Below, piece after piece: positions 9,211 to 20,949 of a DNA stretch of 47,500 bases. Source of the stretch: Glandiceps talaboti (lineage: Eukaryota; Hemichordata; Enteropneusta; Spengelidae); assembly GCF_964340395.1 (NCBI RefSeq), contig NC_135565.1:10971742-11019241 (forward strand), written 5' to 3'. The position numbers and the translations under genes are program-made. Position 1 is the stretch's first letter. Each line of letters starts with the position of its first letter. Under the pieces are notes generated by a model. The model was not told the DNA's origin. It did no database searches and saw only the letters and a program-made list of their open reading frames with translations.

Positions 9211-9651
9211 GTATGTGGTTACTTATTTGTGAATTAAAATTGCTAGGTACTAATACAAGTATAATTCCAAAACAAATGTGGACCTGTCATTGTCATTGAT
9301 CAAACAGTAAAAGAACACATATGAGTATAGATTAGTACTGTAACTATGTAAAGGTTTACAATCACTGCCAATGTCTTGTGTCTACTACAAGTAATCTTTG
9401 TTATTCGAGCTGGTAAACTTCACTCCCCAGTTCTGTATCTGTGTAGACTTGATTCTTCATTGTTGTATACGTTGCGTTACAAACGCTTTTTAAATAGTTA
9501 TTGCGATATGGAAACCAAATAAAATACCATTCTCTGGGAGTTGGTATGACAACGTTGTGAACCGTCCATTGAATTTAACAATGAATTCAGTTTTATATGT
9601 GTTATATGTAATTTTAAATTCAACATTTTTATATTGTTTTATAACCAACAG

Positions 9652-9750
9652 AAACAACAGAGTTCACTTCATCATGCTGTCTTAAGCAATAAGCATGACA
9701 CAGTCAAACTTCTTATTGAAAATGATGCTGATGTAAACCTCGTTGACGAG
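9652..9750 (+). CDS. Ankyrin exon G2
   Basis: Phase-0 exon of 33 codons from caacag to gtaaga: SSLHHAVLSNKHDTVKLL, then ADVNLVDE. The 858-nt intron after it holds no element I recognise and is colinear with the G4-H4 intron. Confidence 0.9.
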
Positions 9751-10608
9751 GTAAGATATTAGGGGAAACGTAAGAACACAACTATGCTCGTCACCATGAA
9801 CTCAAACAAGGACGTTTTTGCTAGATCTACATGTGTGTAAATATGAGTACGGGTATTTGTCTTTACTTTTGCCATAATGCCAAGAATGACGAACGCTTGC
9901 CTAATGTGCACCAATACATTTATAGGTCAACCTTTTTGATGCAGTGATGTTCTTTATCACACAAATACGTCCCAATCATCATGGACTTCATCATCTTGTG
10001 CTCTCAAACAGGATAGGCCAAAACCCCAAATCACTGAGTTCTACCAAACTGTTTTCCTATTATGCTCAGAATGATTTCTTCCTATCAACTGTCTAGGATC
10101 ACAATCGTCGTAAAATGTATGTAGTTGTAGCACTCAATGTACACGTTACTAATTTGGTGGGCAGAAAGCTAATTCCGATAATACCAGATAAGAACCTACG
10201 ATATATAATATGACCCAACGACCATAAGGGTCACCTCGCGATGGCTAATTTGGGATTTATGAATTAACATCTCCCAATAGCCTTATTGATATTGGCCTCT
10301 GGACGACATATTTTATAGGCATGTCGAGATAATGCTGCAATAAGTCATTCTAGTGAAGTTCTATTCAAACTTGTTGAACCAATAATGACTTGTCGGTTTA
10401 ATGTTCCAAATATACAATCTCATGGAATCATTGTTAGCATTACTTATTTGATTCCTAGCCACTACAATTAGTCTCGCCTTTGACTCGATGGTGTATCCAT
10501 TCGTGGATCATACTCCTGTCAAGGCGTATGGTTAATGTAGTTGGAGTACAGTACATGTAATCACATAGGCATAACATGATTCCAATCATTTTTTTCTCCG
10601 TGTTATAG

Positions 10609-10704
10609 AATAATAAGACACCGCTGTTTTCTGCTGCTGAAAGAAAGTTTACGGATTCTGTTCGAGTTTTGTTAAGAGCAGGGAGCAAAATTCACACAAG
10701 TGTG
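10609..10704 (+). CDS. Ankyrin exon H2
   Basis: Phase-0 exon of 32 codons from ttatag to gtgagt: NNKTPLFSAAERKFTDSV, then RAGSKIHTSV. The 855-nt intron after it holds nothing recognisable; it is about 300 nt longer than after H4. Confidence 0.9.
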
Positions 10705-11559
10705 GTGAGTATATAATTATTTCATCCCAAATGGTGAAAATAGTCTCTGCTATAATTTTGTGGTAGCCAAGCTGAATCATGAAGGGAATTCTGTGCTGAA
10801 CATTTTGATTTTAAACTTATAAAGAAATATGAATCTATTACTTTATTTTCCATAGTGTAACCGCAGTGAGAGAGTTATTCTGATTAAAGTACAAGATGAA
10901 TATTTGACCCTGAATTTCATTCTTACTTTTAACACAGACTGTATTTCAGTTTTCCAAAACGATTCAAAGTAACAGAAGAAGTTTAACACTTCTATTTCTG
11001 TAGTGTAAATACCGTTTTACTTTGATGGAATAGTACGAAGTTGATGATGTACATTATGTAATACATATATCACCTACGTAAACAATTTTGAAAAAGCTAT
11101 CTTAAGCGGTGGATATATCAGGCAAATTAAGGTACATTGGTATAGGCGAGTAAGTTTCGGCACTAGATTTATCCGGAATGCATAGTACCCAAGAGGTTAA
11201 CAACATAAATGAAGGCTTCAATTTGTGTACAATATAAGATTTCTTTGTGGTCGATCATTCGAGAAAATATTCTATCTTTGGTACACATCTAAGTATAACT
11301 AAATTATGATCAGATCATTCGGCTGCATGCTATGTACGTTTTACCAACATTCGCGATTACTTTGATTGTATTATTGAAATATTTGTTACATTTATAGAAT
11401 GGAAATTGGTTCCAAAATTCTTAGTTTAATCGACGTATAGTTTTATTAATTGCATCTTTATATGACGTATACATTGTACTCTCTAGCATTTGAGTTAATA
11501 TTTATTGTAATTAATCAAATAACAACATCGTTTAAATATATTCTTGCCTTTTTTTCAAG

Positions 11560-11667
11560 ATGAGTTCACGTAATATTGGACAGATATTTTGGGCAGCTGA
11601 GAATCATTTGACAGATATTGTGTCAGCACTAAATGTTCGTGAACTTGACATTAATGAACATGTGCAG
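11560..11667 (+). CDS. Ankyrin exon I2 (starts with ATG)
   Basis: Phase-0 exon of 36 codons from ttcaag to gtaacg. The first codon is ATG: MSSRNIGQIFWAAENHL, then LDINEHVQ. It may be an ordinary internal Met, or a possible alternative translation start; alpha I exons have GCA there. The 670-nt intron after it holds nothing recognisable. Confidence 0.85.
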
Positions 11668-12337
11668 GTAACGGAATGTTCCTTTTATTTGTCATGTAAG
11701 CTTGATCTAATAATCGTATTGTGCAATTTTGATTCTATCAATTTGTCTACACGTGATCCCACATTATAGAACGTCGAATAATCAGTCATTTCGAGAACGA
11801 TATTCCTCGTCTGAACTCCCTGAACTATATTTGGAAGACCTAAGAAGTTTGACAAATTATTAAAAATGTTGGCTTGTCACGCTATCTTATTGATTCACTG
11901 ATTCATTGATTCATAAGATGTCTAGTTATGATTGCTTGTTTAATAATAATAGTTATAGCTTCCTTCGAGATATTGCTCATAAGAATAAAATATACAAGAC
12001 AAAATAAAAACAAATCAAAATCGAGCAGGACATAAAAAAGCAACCAAAAGCACTAGTTATGTTCACCTATATGTGCAGTCATTGAATTACCAATATTTTG
12101 AAGCATAGAAAATGTAGGATTATGTTAGACCGTGTACATATTATTTTCACGTCCAGTATGGTCATTTCAAAATATGTCTTTACATTTTGGTTGTCAAACA
12201 GTTGATTGCTCTATGAAAACCCAAATACCATAGACGTTACGTATTGAAATCACATAGTGTAGAAATGTGTATATATGTACATGGTGTGAAACTGTATTGC
12301 TAGGGATTAAAGCTGTGTTGCATGCTTTCTCTAAAAG

Positions 12338-12436
12338 AATGGAAAACCGTGTCTTCATGTGTTTGCTGAAAATGGGGACACAAAAGCTGTTAGGATAATG
12401 CTGGAAAATGGTGCTGACTATAACAGCTACTGTGAG
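12338..12436 (+). CDS. Ankyrin exon J2
   Basis: Phase-0 exon of 33 codons from taaaag to gtaatg: NGKPCLHVFAENGDTKAV, then NGADYNSYCE. The 585-nt intron after it contains the empty target site (ATTTTT, 12620-12625) of the 1.18-kb element, and a stretch near 12867-12916 that resembles one in the D4-E4 intron. Confidence 0.88.
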
Positions 12437-13021
12437 GTAATGAACACAGTTTGTCATATCATATGTTCTCCATATAGGTCTAAATAGTCAATTTATTTGA
12501 ACAATGTACTAGGATATCTTTTATTACACAGCCAACACCTTGTTGTATATCACGACATTGCACAACGTGAAATTGTCGTACCTCTTTCCAGTAATACCAC
12601 TGCAGACTGCCAACAACATATTTTTGTAATTGAAATTAGTAAATTAGTGCAGTTAAGGTAATTCGAGTAGAGTGATATATGCCTATCAATGTGAGGAGCT
12701 AACCAAAACCTCAATTGACATGTTACCCCTGACGCGTAAGTTCAAAGGTTAATGTAAGACACCATTTTTTGTATTTATTATTGTACCATTAAACTTTCGT
12801 TAGTTACCATGATATCACCGGACACTCAGAAGTCATTTTCCCGTACGTATTCATGCCACTAAAATCGAGAAATCGGGGCTAAAAGTGAGAATTTTTACAA
12901 TAGATATATCTCAACAATTGTATCAAATATAGTAATTTTAAATTTAAAAGAAACCCAAATGACTATATTGACAGTCTAATGTCAATATATTAATATTGTT
13001 TATGATGAATATTTATTCCAG

Positions 13022-13120
13022 ACTGGCTTCACAGCCTTGTTTTATGCTGCAAAGGAGGAGCATAAAGAAGTTGCCGAAATATTACTAAAAAAGACTCAGC
13101 GATTACACAAGGATACTAAG
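13022..13120 (+). CDS. Ankyrin exon A3
   Basis: Phase-0 exon of 33 codons from ttccag to gtaaat: TGFTALFYAAKEEHKEVA, then LLKKTQRLHKDTK. Starts with Thr where A5 and A7 have Asn and the others Asp. The 1,318-nt intron after it holds a 336-bp inverted-repeat element and, beyond it, about 760 nt without recognisable features. Confidence 0.87.
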
Positions 13121-13320
13121 GTAAATTGCAATGTCTTAGAGACCTTTGTTCATGAAATTCCCAGTCATTAGATACAGCGAATTTCGTAATACCGTTCAGC
13201 TTTTCTGTTTGATACAACCACACAGAAAACAATAAGAAACAAACTGGACATGCTATACATTAATAAGATAACAAGATTGAAATATAGATTGTTGCTATTT
13301 GTCTATGTGAAATGAACTAC

Positions 13321-13676
13321 ACATGCCACCCAATCTGATTAAAATCCGATGTAGATGTAGGCTAATCGTTCATTGCTATTTTGCCTTCGTTATTTTGCCT
13401 GAATTTGAAGTATTGTTCGATTCATAGAAATATTTGCCACAGTTGTGTTGCGTACATGTATGCCCATGACAAGTAAGACGCAACCTTATTGGCTGTGTGT
13501 CTCATTGAGCAGAAATTCGTTTGCATGCGTGCCACTTCATATGTAGAGGAGGCGATCAGGCTAAAAAATGTAAACATGTACCAAGAAGGTCAATTCAGGC
13601 AAAATAACGAAGGTAAAATAGCAATGAAAGATTAGCCGACATCTACATCGGATTTTAATCAGATTGACATGCCACC
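13321..13676. mobile_element. Inverted-repeat DNA element with 10-bp TSD (copy 1)
   Basis: The 336-bp element (13331-13666) begins CAATCTGATTAAAATCC and ends in its reverse complement. The terminal inverted repeats extend for about 75 bp with few mismatches. Both sides carry an exact 10-bp duplication ACATGCCACC (13321-13330 and 13667-13676). Long TIRs with a 9-10-bp target duplication suggest a non-autonomous Mutator-like element; no transposase is encoded. Confidence 0.87.
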
Positions 13677-14438
13677 ATACAGGCATCGAATGAACACCCC
13701 AAAGGACACTTTATCGAACGTTTCATACTAGGAAAAACATTGGCGCCCGAATGTCTGAATGGAGTTGCAATATATTTGAATGGTTTATTTCAGTTAGCAA
13801 AGAATGCTACCTTGGTATTGAGGTGTGGCAAATGCAGGTTCCTTTTGGATTCCGCGTGGTTGTATCAAACAGTTAAGCTGCACGCTATTATGAAATTCAC
13901 TGTACTTGTATATTTTCCCGAACAATTGGTTGTTGGACATGTTGGGTAACATAAAGATATACACGGGTTACAGCACATGACTAATAAAATGATGCAGAAC
14001 TTTAAAATGACATTGGACTAATTGAGACACCATGCGTATCCAGATTTCAAACACTTCTTTAAAACTCATCATGCTTTTTGCCATGAAAAGAGCATAAATG
14101 ATTCAGAGAGTACTGCATGTCTGCATTTAGCATTGTGACGTAAAGGGCACCCTTTGTGTGCACTCAAAACGTAGCCCATCGAATCATATATTCGAGTTGG
14201 TTTACTAATATATTACATATTTTATAGTTACTAGCGATGATTAGACATGTTTCTGTAAGTAGTTATATGATACCATGTCTAATTCCACACACAAATCTAA
14301 AATATCGCAGATTTTTTCAGATCTGTCACACACTCTTTTAGCTTAAAATCTAGTTCCTTTAAATATTTTGAAAGTATTATCGCTTATCATCCAAAGTTGT
14401 CTGATATATAAATTCTTTTATATTATGTTTTATTACAG

Positions 14439-14543
14439 AAAAGCATTCTACACTATGCAATATCCCAAAACTATCGAACAGTTGCATTCATTTTAAAAGA
14501 CATAGGTCTTGACGTCAACGAAGTAATAAAAGTCAGTGATCAG
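14439..14543 (+). CDS. Ankyrin exon B3
   Basis: Phase-0 exon of 35 codons from ttacag to gtagga: KSILHYAISQNYRTVAFIL, then GLDVNEVIKVSDQ. B5 and B7 have Tyr for this Asn after SQ. The 836-nt intron after it ends in an ATATC microsatellite. Confidence 0.87.
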
Positions 14544-15111
14544 GTAGGAAGAATGTCCCAATATCAATGAAACTATCTTAACACACCACGAACTCTCTGT
14601 TCCTGTAAAGAATTGTATGACTATTTGGTCGTGATTGACAAATGTAAAAGATTTCGGTCAAACAAAAATACACAATAAAGTAATGCAAAAAAAAATAATG
14701 ATGACATACTACCATGATGCATGTGAAAAAGGGGATATGTACAGCATGACCTTGTGAAATTTCTCTCATTGTTAAATATTTAGATTCATTTAACAGGTGC
14801 ATTGACTTATATTTGTTATATTAATTGCTATGGCATTTGGTTTGTAATTGCAAATGTGGGAAATTTCATAAGATACATATACTAAAACACTTCAGTATAT
14901 GTCTTGCTTTGAAACTGGAATTTACGACGTGACATTAGGCCAGCCGTCGTTGAAGTGAACTTCAGAAACATGTTACTTATGTTTGAATAAAATAACTAGC
15001 CTTTGACTATTTATTAAGTGTCTTTGCCTTATTTGGACAAATGATTCCAGGATGTTTTTTTATTATATATATCATTTCATATCAAATCACACTACATCTC
15101 ATCATCAATAT

Positions 15112-15345
15112 CATATCATATCATATCATATCATATCATATCATATCATATCATATCATATATCATATCATATCATATATCATATCATATCACATCATAT
15201 CATATATATCATACCATATATCATACCATACCATATCATATCATATATCATATATTATATCATATCATATATCATATATCACATCATATCACATCATATC
15301 ATATCATATATCATATATCATATCATATCATATAACGTATGACAT
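15112..15345. repeat. (ATATC)n microsatellite/minisatellite
   Basis: Pentanucleotide ATATC array with ATC and ACC variants in the B3-C3 intron, shared at the same place by modules 5 and 7 but longer here. It gives spurious ISYH-type open frames. Confidence 0.95.
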
Positions 15346-15379
15346 CACAATTATAATTTAATATTATATTGTATCTAAG

Positions 15380-15487
15380 CATGAAGTTAAGGGACGAACA
15401 ATCCTACACTGTGAAGCAGGCGTTGGCGAAAGATCGGTTGTTGAACTTTGTCTCGAAATTGGTGCCGACATCTGCAAAATCGATAAG
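15380..15487 (+). CDS. Ankyrin exon C3
   Basis: Phase-0 exon of 36 codons from tctaag to gtatgt: HEVKGRTILHCEAGVGE, then IGADICKIDK. It begins His-Glu where beta C exons and C1 begin Pro-Asp. The 729-nt intron after it holds nothing recognisable. Confidence 0.87.
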
Positions 15488-16216
15488 GTATGTGCGTATT
15501 TCTCGCTATGCTTCATTTCAACAAATTCAGAACTCGTACGTATCCAAATCAAGTGACCAATTGTATACCTCTTGCAAAGTGATGAATGTTCAATATAATT
15601 CAAGATAACCTTTCATTTCAGTAGCCTCAAATGACACACGAGCTATTGTTTGTTTGAAGTTGCTAGAGATGATTTCGATTGAATGGTTACTAATATGCAT
15701 TTCATATAACACATAGTGCACAATTCCCATGTCGATATCCTGCCCGTAGTTCGACAGACTTCTGATATCACAAATGTATGCCATTACTTTGTATTTTTGT
15801 ATTTATCCTTTATTGAAAAAACAAGCCTTTGAAAAACATTGCTAGTTCTAATAGCACTTTACAAACATTTCACATGCCTTAACTTTCTACTTTACATTGT
15901 ATGTTACTTAGATGATTAGAAAATTCAGGCAAATACCACTTCAACGTGGTAAATCACTTTGTAAGGTGGTCGTGAATAGTCGCTAAGTGTGATAATTGAC
16001 AAGCAAAGAAATGAACAACTTGCCTCTTACAGTGCTACTACCTTATTTACTTCTCTATATGTATACATACAAACGTAAATATGAATGTTAGTAGTGTTCG
16101 ATCCGACCTGTCTTATAAGGTGAACGTGTGTGTGCTGCTGCAAAACGTCATATTAAATTATCAGTTATGTTTATTAATGTCGTCGTTATGATAGGAAAAT
16201 ATGTTTTTTTCGAAAG

Positions 16217-16315
16217 GCTGGAAGAAGCTCCCTTTACTACGCAGTTGAGCAAAATAAGGTGGAGAATGTTCAGGTATTACTTCAATCAGGCGCAAACTTC
16301 ATACCAAGGACAGAG
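16217..16315 (+). CDS. Ankyrin exon D3
   Basis: Phase-0 exon of 33 codons from cgaaag to gtcagt: AGRSSLYYAVEQNKVENV, then SGANFIPRTE. SSL here is TPL in D1 and SPL in D5/D7. The 374-nt intron after it holds a short LINE relic with FVDD codons. Confidence 0.87.
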
Positions 16316-16504
16316 GTCAGTATCATGTTAGTACCCCACCCACTATCCAGACACACTATTACTATATATTCCACGTCATTTCGCCATCATATGATATTCA
16401 ATTCTATTAAAACTCGTCTTAAAAATGCGCTAATTCCCTTCTGGTTCTGTGTCCAGTGACAGTATAAATGAACGATCATGGCACTTTTAATTATATCATC
16501 TTTT

Positions 16505-16620
16505 TTTTTGACTGTAAATGTAAAGTCATCCACAAACGCTGAAATTTAATAACCTCATCTAGACTAGAGATACATTGAATGGTTGCTATTCTTTATGACA
16601 CCATGTAAGAAACTACTTCA
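16505..16620 (-). mobile_element. LINE reverse-transcriptase relic
   Basis: Shortened version of the module 1 fossil. On the minus strand 16536 to 16525 reads FVDD, aligned to FADD of the module 1 copy, followed by FTFTV; the downstream SGLK block is gone. Confidence 0.6.
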
Positions 16621-16689
16621 GCATTTTAAAGCTGAATGGGAAAGTGTTTTACTCATATATACTGTTTTTATTGACCACATCTTCTACAG

Positions 16690-16869
16690 TATGACAACAT
16701 ACCAGTGGATGATTTGCCACAGTGTTCCGGTGCGGAAGATGATCACCAACCAAGCCCAGCATATGGTTCCTGTAATCACCCAATTTATCTAGCTGCAAAA
16801 ATGTATGATAATTCGACGTTTGTCAAAACACTGCAAGAAGCCGGAGTTAATATAGATGAAACGTGTAAG
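16690..16869 (+). CDS. Ankyrin exon E3 with acidic linker
   Basis: Phase-0 exon of 60 codons from ctacag to gtaaat: linker VDDLPQCSGAEDDHQ, then HPIYLAAKMYD and EAGVNIDETCK. It differs from E5 mostly inside the linker. The 677-nt intron after it has a GT/GC-rich patch (about 17419-17500) and nothing else recognisable. Confidence 0.87.
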
Positions 16870-17546
16870 GTAAATAACGATATTCTTAGGTATTAATGTA
16901 TAGTTAACTAATACTCAGTAAGTAACACGACGAGACTACATTACAGCTAAAATGATGTAGGTTCAGTATTACACTCATGTAACATGGCATTTATTACACA
17001 CCCTCTAATGCAACAGAAACAATTAGATAGGTGCTGTGCACAGTGGGGATGAAGAAGTAGTCAAGTTGAAATGTTGATTTTTCAGTTAGAAAATAAACAA
17101 TTACAGCCATTACAATCATCAAGCCCATATCTAATGTTTTCATCAGAAGCCTAATTTTTACTGCAGTATGAAAGAATTACCATGCTTATCAGTGTTCAGT
17201 GTGATTGTTGTACATGTGTTTGTTTTTGTCTCATTTGTTGTTAGCTTAAAAATTTAATATAGGTCCAAAATGTAATGTCGCATGAGTGAACGCCAGGCCT
17301 ACATCATGGTAGCTGTTCAATATTATTAATTAAAAGATTGACAACAAGAAAATCAATCATTGTAAGAACAAATAGACTAACACGACATATATAAATGTTA
17401 CACATACACTGAAAAATATGCGTGCTTACATGCGCGTGCTAGTTTGTGCGTGCACGTGTGTATGTAAGTGTGTGTATGCGTGTGTGTGCGCGCGGTGGCC
17501 CGCATTCATACGCGTCGAACACCTTTGCATTTACTTATACATACAG

Positions 17547-17645
17547 GATGGTTTAAGACCACTTCAAGTTGCCGCACAAAGAGGGGAGGATAAAATCATT
17601 CGACTATTACTTGACAATAATGCCATGGTAAATATTCAAGACAAG
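17547..17645 (+). CDS. Ankyrin exon F3
   Basis: Phase-0 exon of 33 codons from atacag to gtatgt: DGLRPLQVAAQRGEDKII, then AMVNIQDK. Arg replaces the consensus Thr of TPL, as in F5. The 444-nt intron after it has a poly-C run at 17734-17747. Confidence 0.9.
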
Positions 17646-18089
17646 GTATGTCTAGGAGCTGTTGGTGTTTCTTTTGTATATATTAACTATCATACTGTGG
17701 CGGTCGATTCGGTAGAGGAATCAACCGATGCAACCCCCCCCCCCCCCGGTATTAACCCCAACCCTCCGATGTGTTTCACTCGTACGTTACTACATTTACA
17801 AGGGTCTTGCACTGTAGCAACACACGATAGTTCGTTTGGTCAATACTTTGCTGATTTATTTCACCATTATCATCTATAATTATAATACACGATGGCAAGG
17901 ATGCAACGGGGTGTTGCAACAGAAAGATACTCATCAGTTGCAAGCCAAATCTTTTAAAACTAAACAGAGATACTAAATTAATGCGACTTAATGCCATTAT
18001 AATGTGAGCCATAAATTGTGTTTTTGCAGCTCGCAACAGGTAATGTGCATTTAAAGAACACTTTTTTCAATTTATTCCACTGCCTATAG

Positions 18090-18188
18090 AAAAAGCGTAG
18101 TTCGCTGCATCATGCCATAGCCAACAACAAGTATGAAACGGCCAAACTTCTTATTGACACTGAAGCTGATGTAAACCTCGTTGACAAG
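18090..18188 (+). CDS. Ankyrin exon G3
   Basis: Phase-0 exon of 33 codons from ctatag to gtaaga: SSLHHAIANNKYETAKLL, then EADVNLVDK. Identical to G5. From here on the sequence closely matches that 15.1 kb downstream. The 262-nt intron after it holds nothing recognisable. Confidence 0.9.
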
Positions 18189-18450
18189 GTAAGATAGATT
18201 GAAATTTTATTTGGTAAATGGACAAATAAAGATGCATATTACTGTTATCATAATTTAAAATATACGTGTTTGTGACATTAGCCTCTATACAGACAGATCC
18301 CATGTGTCGTGTTCTTAATAAAATGGGTACGTTTTGTATGAAAATGGAATAACACATTTACGGGTGTTCCTTGCTGTAACTATTTGCACCATTCTATTCT
18401 ATGTTTAATTTGTCATGCTAACAATCAGATTATGTTTTCCGTTGCAATAG

Positions 18451-18546
18451 AATAACCACACACCATTGTATACTGCTGCTGCAAACAGCTTTACAGAAAG
18501 TGTTCGTATTTTGATGAAAGCAGGAGGTAAAATCCATAGTAATGTG
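18451..18546 (+). CDS. Ankyrin exon H3
   Basis: Phase-0 exon of 32 codons from caatag to gtgagt: NNHTPLYTAAANSFTESV, then KAGGKIHSNV. Identical to H5. The intron after it is 215 nt. Confidence 0.9.
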
Positions 18547-18761
18547 GTGAGTACAGATATTAAGCTTAATGTGTTTCTATAGCTGTGTTTAAAGTCATTC
18601 AAACAGTCATACTATGATATCTGTATAGAGCAAGCGAAACACAATATTAGGATGTGTTTCTTATATAGTTTGAACATCAATAACTGTACAACAAAAGTTG
18701 TGAGGCTGATGATTGATTTTGGTTAAATTTTATGTCACATATCCCATGTATTTATTTTAAG

Positions 18762-18869
18762 GCAAGTCAAGAGAACATTGCACAGATATTTTGGGCAGCA
18801 GAGAATCATTTGAATAGTATTGTATCAGCACTAAATCTAACTGATCTTGACATCAATCAATATGTGAAG
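18762..18869 (+). CDS. Ankyrin exon I3
   Basis: Phase-0 exon of 36 codons from tttaag to gtaagg: ASQENIAQIFWAAENHL, then LTDLDINQYVK. I5 differs by Thr to Ala and one silent base. The 382-nt intron after it holds a TG/TATG microsatellite. Confidence 0.87.
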
Positions 18870-18983
18870 GTAAGGTAACATTCTTTGCCAGCATTTCTAA
18901 TATATGCATTAATACTATTGTGAGTATTGGATATACATCGTTTTAAACGTTTGATAGATGGAAAAGATCTGTGTGGGTGTGGT

Positions 18984-19049
18984 TGTGTGTGTGTGTATGT
19001 ATGTATGTATGTATGTATGTATGTGTGTGTATGTATGTATGTATGTATG

Positions 19050-19080
<31 letters not shown>
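18984..19080. repeat. (TG)n/(TATG)n microsatellite
   Basis: Compound tract in the I3-J3 intron, matched at 34094 after I5. Confidence 0.95.
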
Positions 19081-19082
<2 letters not shown>

Positions 19083-19251
19083 GTTAATTTTATGTCCGCA
19101 AAACTACAAAATGCCTCAATTAAACATATATATACAACATAGCATGAAAGATGGATGTGTAAATATTTTGTCTACTTTTATCTGGGACATGACATTGTAA
19201 ATCTCCATTTCTTAAGCAATACACTACGATATGTATTCATTTCTTTACAAG

Positions 19252-19350
19252 GATGGAAAATCAAGTCTTCATATCTTCGCTGAAATGGGAAACAAAGAAG
19301 GTGTTGAGATAATGCTGAATAATAATGCTGACTATAACAGTTACTGTAAG
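19252..19350 (+). CDS. Ankyrin exon J3
   Basis: Phase-0 exon of 33 codons from tacaag to gtaaac: DGKSSLHIFAEMGNKEGV, then NNADYNSYCK. Identical to J5. The 396-nt intron after it holds a CATA microsatellite. Confidence 0.88.
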
Positions 19351-19528
19351 GTAAACCACTCAACTCATGTTGTAGCATTTATTTTCTGTTTAAGAAATAA
19401 GGGAATGTAGACATTACAAGTAAAGTATAACATTACATTGCTGTCAAAATGATTCCAGATATTGGAAATGCATTCTACTCTTTGTTGGTGAAAAATACAT
19501 ACGCACATAGAAGTAGGCAATCAAAAAT

Positions 19529-19591
19529 GTATACATACATACATACATACATACATACATACATACATACATACATACATACATACATACA

Positions 19592-19622
<31 letters not shown>
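19529..19622. repeat. (CATA)n microsatellite
   Basis: Pure CATA run in the J3-A4 intron. Confidence 0.95.
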
Positions 19623-19625
<3 letters not shown>

Positions 19626-19746
19626 AGGTCAGTGTATCTGTCCATCTTTTCACGGTGAAAATATATGTTACCAAATGTAATATAGACAAAGCAAACGATG
19701 TGGTCTCATGTAATGCATCTCATAACAGTCAAAATGTATATTCCAG

Positions 19747-19845
19747 GATGGTTACACACCTTTATTTTATGCTGGAAAGAAGGAACACACAGAAATTGCC
19801 AGAAAGCTAGAGAAGAAAACTGAACGGCTACACAAAACTACCAAG
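19747..19845 (+). CDS. Ankyrin exon A4
   Basis: Phase-0 exon of 33 codons from ttccag to gtaaat: DGYTPLFYAGKKEHTEIA, tail TERLHKTTK. The 306-nt intron after it is mostly a GA/GT microsatellite. Confidence 0.88.
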
Positions 19846-19910
19846 GTAAATATATTATATTACGCTCATGAATACATGAAAGAATACTTATTGATTCTTA
19901 ACAGTTTAAT

Positions 19911-20042
<132 letters not shown>

Positions 20043-20151
20043 AGAAGGTTTTCTTGAAAAGCATTGATGATGATAAGCTAAACAATTAACTAAATCATTT
20101 TGAAATTCTCATGTTATTGTTAATGCACCATTATTTATATTTTTAATACAG

Positions 20152-20256
20152 AAAAGCCTCTTACACTATGCTGTATCAGAACAATTTTCAACGGTTGCGA
20201 GAACCTTGAAGGACATAGGTCTTGATATCAATACGGAAATAGAGATCCCCGATAAG
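20152..20256 (+). CDS. Ankyrin exon B4
   Basis: Phase-0 exon of 35 codons from atacag to gtaaaa: KSLLHYAVSEQFSTVARTL, then GLDINTEIEIPDK. The 475-nt intron after it holds nothing recognisable. Confidence 0.88.
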
Positions 20257-20731
20257 GTAAAATGATAACAACACAATTTTCATTACATAAAATCATATTC
20301 TTATAATTAGTGTTAGCCACACACCATAGTCATTGGAATGGAAAAACACAATGAATCAAGCAGGCACGAAGTTTAACTGAAAAAATGTCAAAAATCTTTT
20401 TCAAAAACCGTTGGAAAGAATTTGACAACCAGCTCAAAATACTTACAACATTTAAGATGTGCAAAATAGTCGACTGTGAAAAGAGGATAATTACACCTCA
20501 TACAAGCAGGAAAGAAGTACGCTAAAGGACGAACCCAATTATACTCAAGCAGTTTGACATCATTACATAAATTTCAAAGCTTCGCTAGAAAACCTGTATA
20601 AAGGAACATACATGTTCGTACATGTATTTCGTTATTTGTAGAAACAAAAAAAATCACTACTTATCATGTTAGCAAGTCATGTACATTGTACGTGTGCAAG
20701 CATATTTCGAGATGTGTTTATTGTATTATAG

Positions 20732-20839
20732 CCGGATATTAAGGGCCACACAATTCTTCACCAAGAAGCAGGCGTTGGTGAAAAAAGTGTCATTCAACTC
20801 TGTCTAGAGCTAGAAGCAGACGTCGACCAAAAAGATAAG
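20732..20839 (+). CDS. Ankyrin exon C4
   Basis: Phase-0 exon of 36 codons from attatag to gtaaga: KGHTILHQEAGVGEKSV, then EADVDQKDK. The 1,243-nt intron after it contains a Penelope-like fossil; the rest (about 21430-22082) holds nothing recognisable. Confidence 0.88.
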
Positions 20840-20949
20840 GTAAGAATTGATTTTGTAATTTGAGTTTTTTTAAACATAGTGTTTTAAACACTTCGGGGGC
20901 AAATTGCCATACTTTCAGCATTCGGCAAGATATTTATCTATCTTTTTTA

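Larger units (their letters stand above)
6516..13021 (+). repeat. Ankyrin module 2 (beta), exons A2-J2
   Basis: Complete ten-exon beta module of 364 residues. It lacks the Penelope-like fossil and the 1.18-kb element found in modules 4 and 6, and preserves the empty target site of the latter near 12620. It is therefore an informative older copy. The I exon begins ATG and J begins AAT GGA, as in the other beta modules. Confidence 0.85.
13022..19746 (+). repeat. Ankyrin module 3 (alpha), exons A3-J3
   Basis: Complete alpha module of 364 residues. Exons A3-F3 differ from module 5 at several residues, whereas G3-J3 and their introns are nearly identical to G5-J5. The change in divergence near 18.09 kb suggests a duplication or conversion boundary there. 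The A3-B3 intron carries the 336-bp inverted-repeat element. Confidence 0.85.

Noticed and set aside
13740-13949. Separate small gene downstream of the inverted-repeat element
   Set aside because: The frame is short, differs between copies at its start, and has neither recognisable domain nor fitting splice context.
15041-15361. ORFs rich in ISYHI (also 30202 and 45359)
   Set aside because: Translation of the ATATC pentanucleotide array.
16128-16331. ORF MCAAAKRHIKLSVM... overlapping exon D3 (also 31216, 46383)
   Set aside because: It covers intron and then D3 in the wrong frame.
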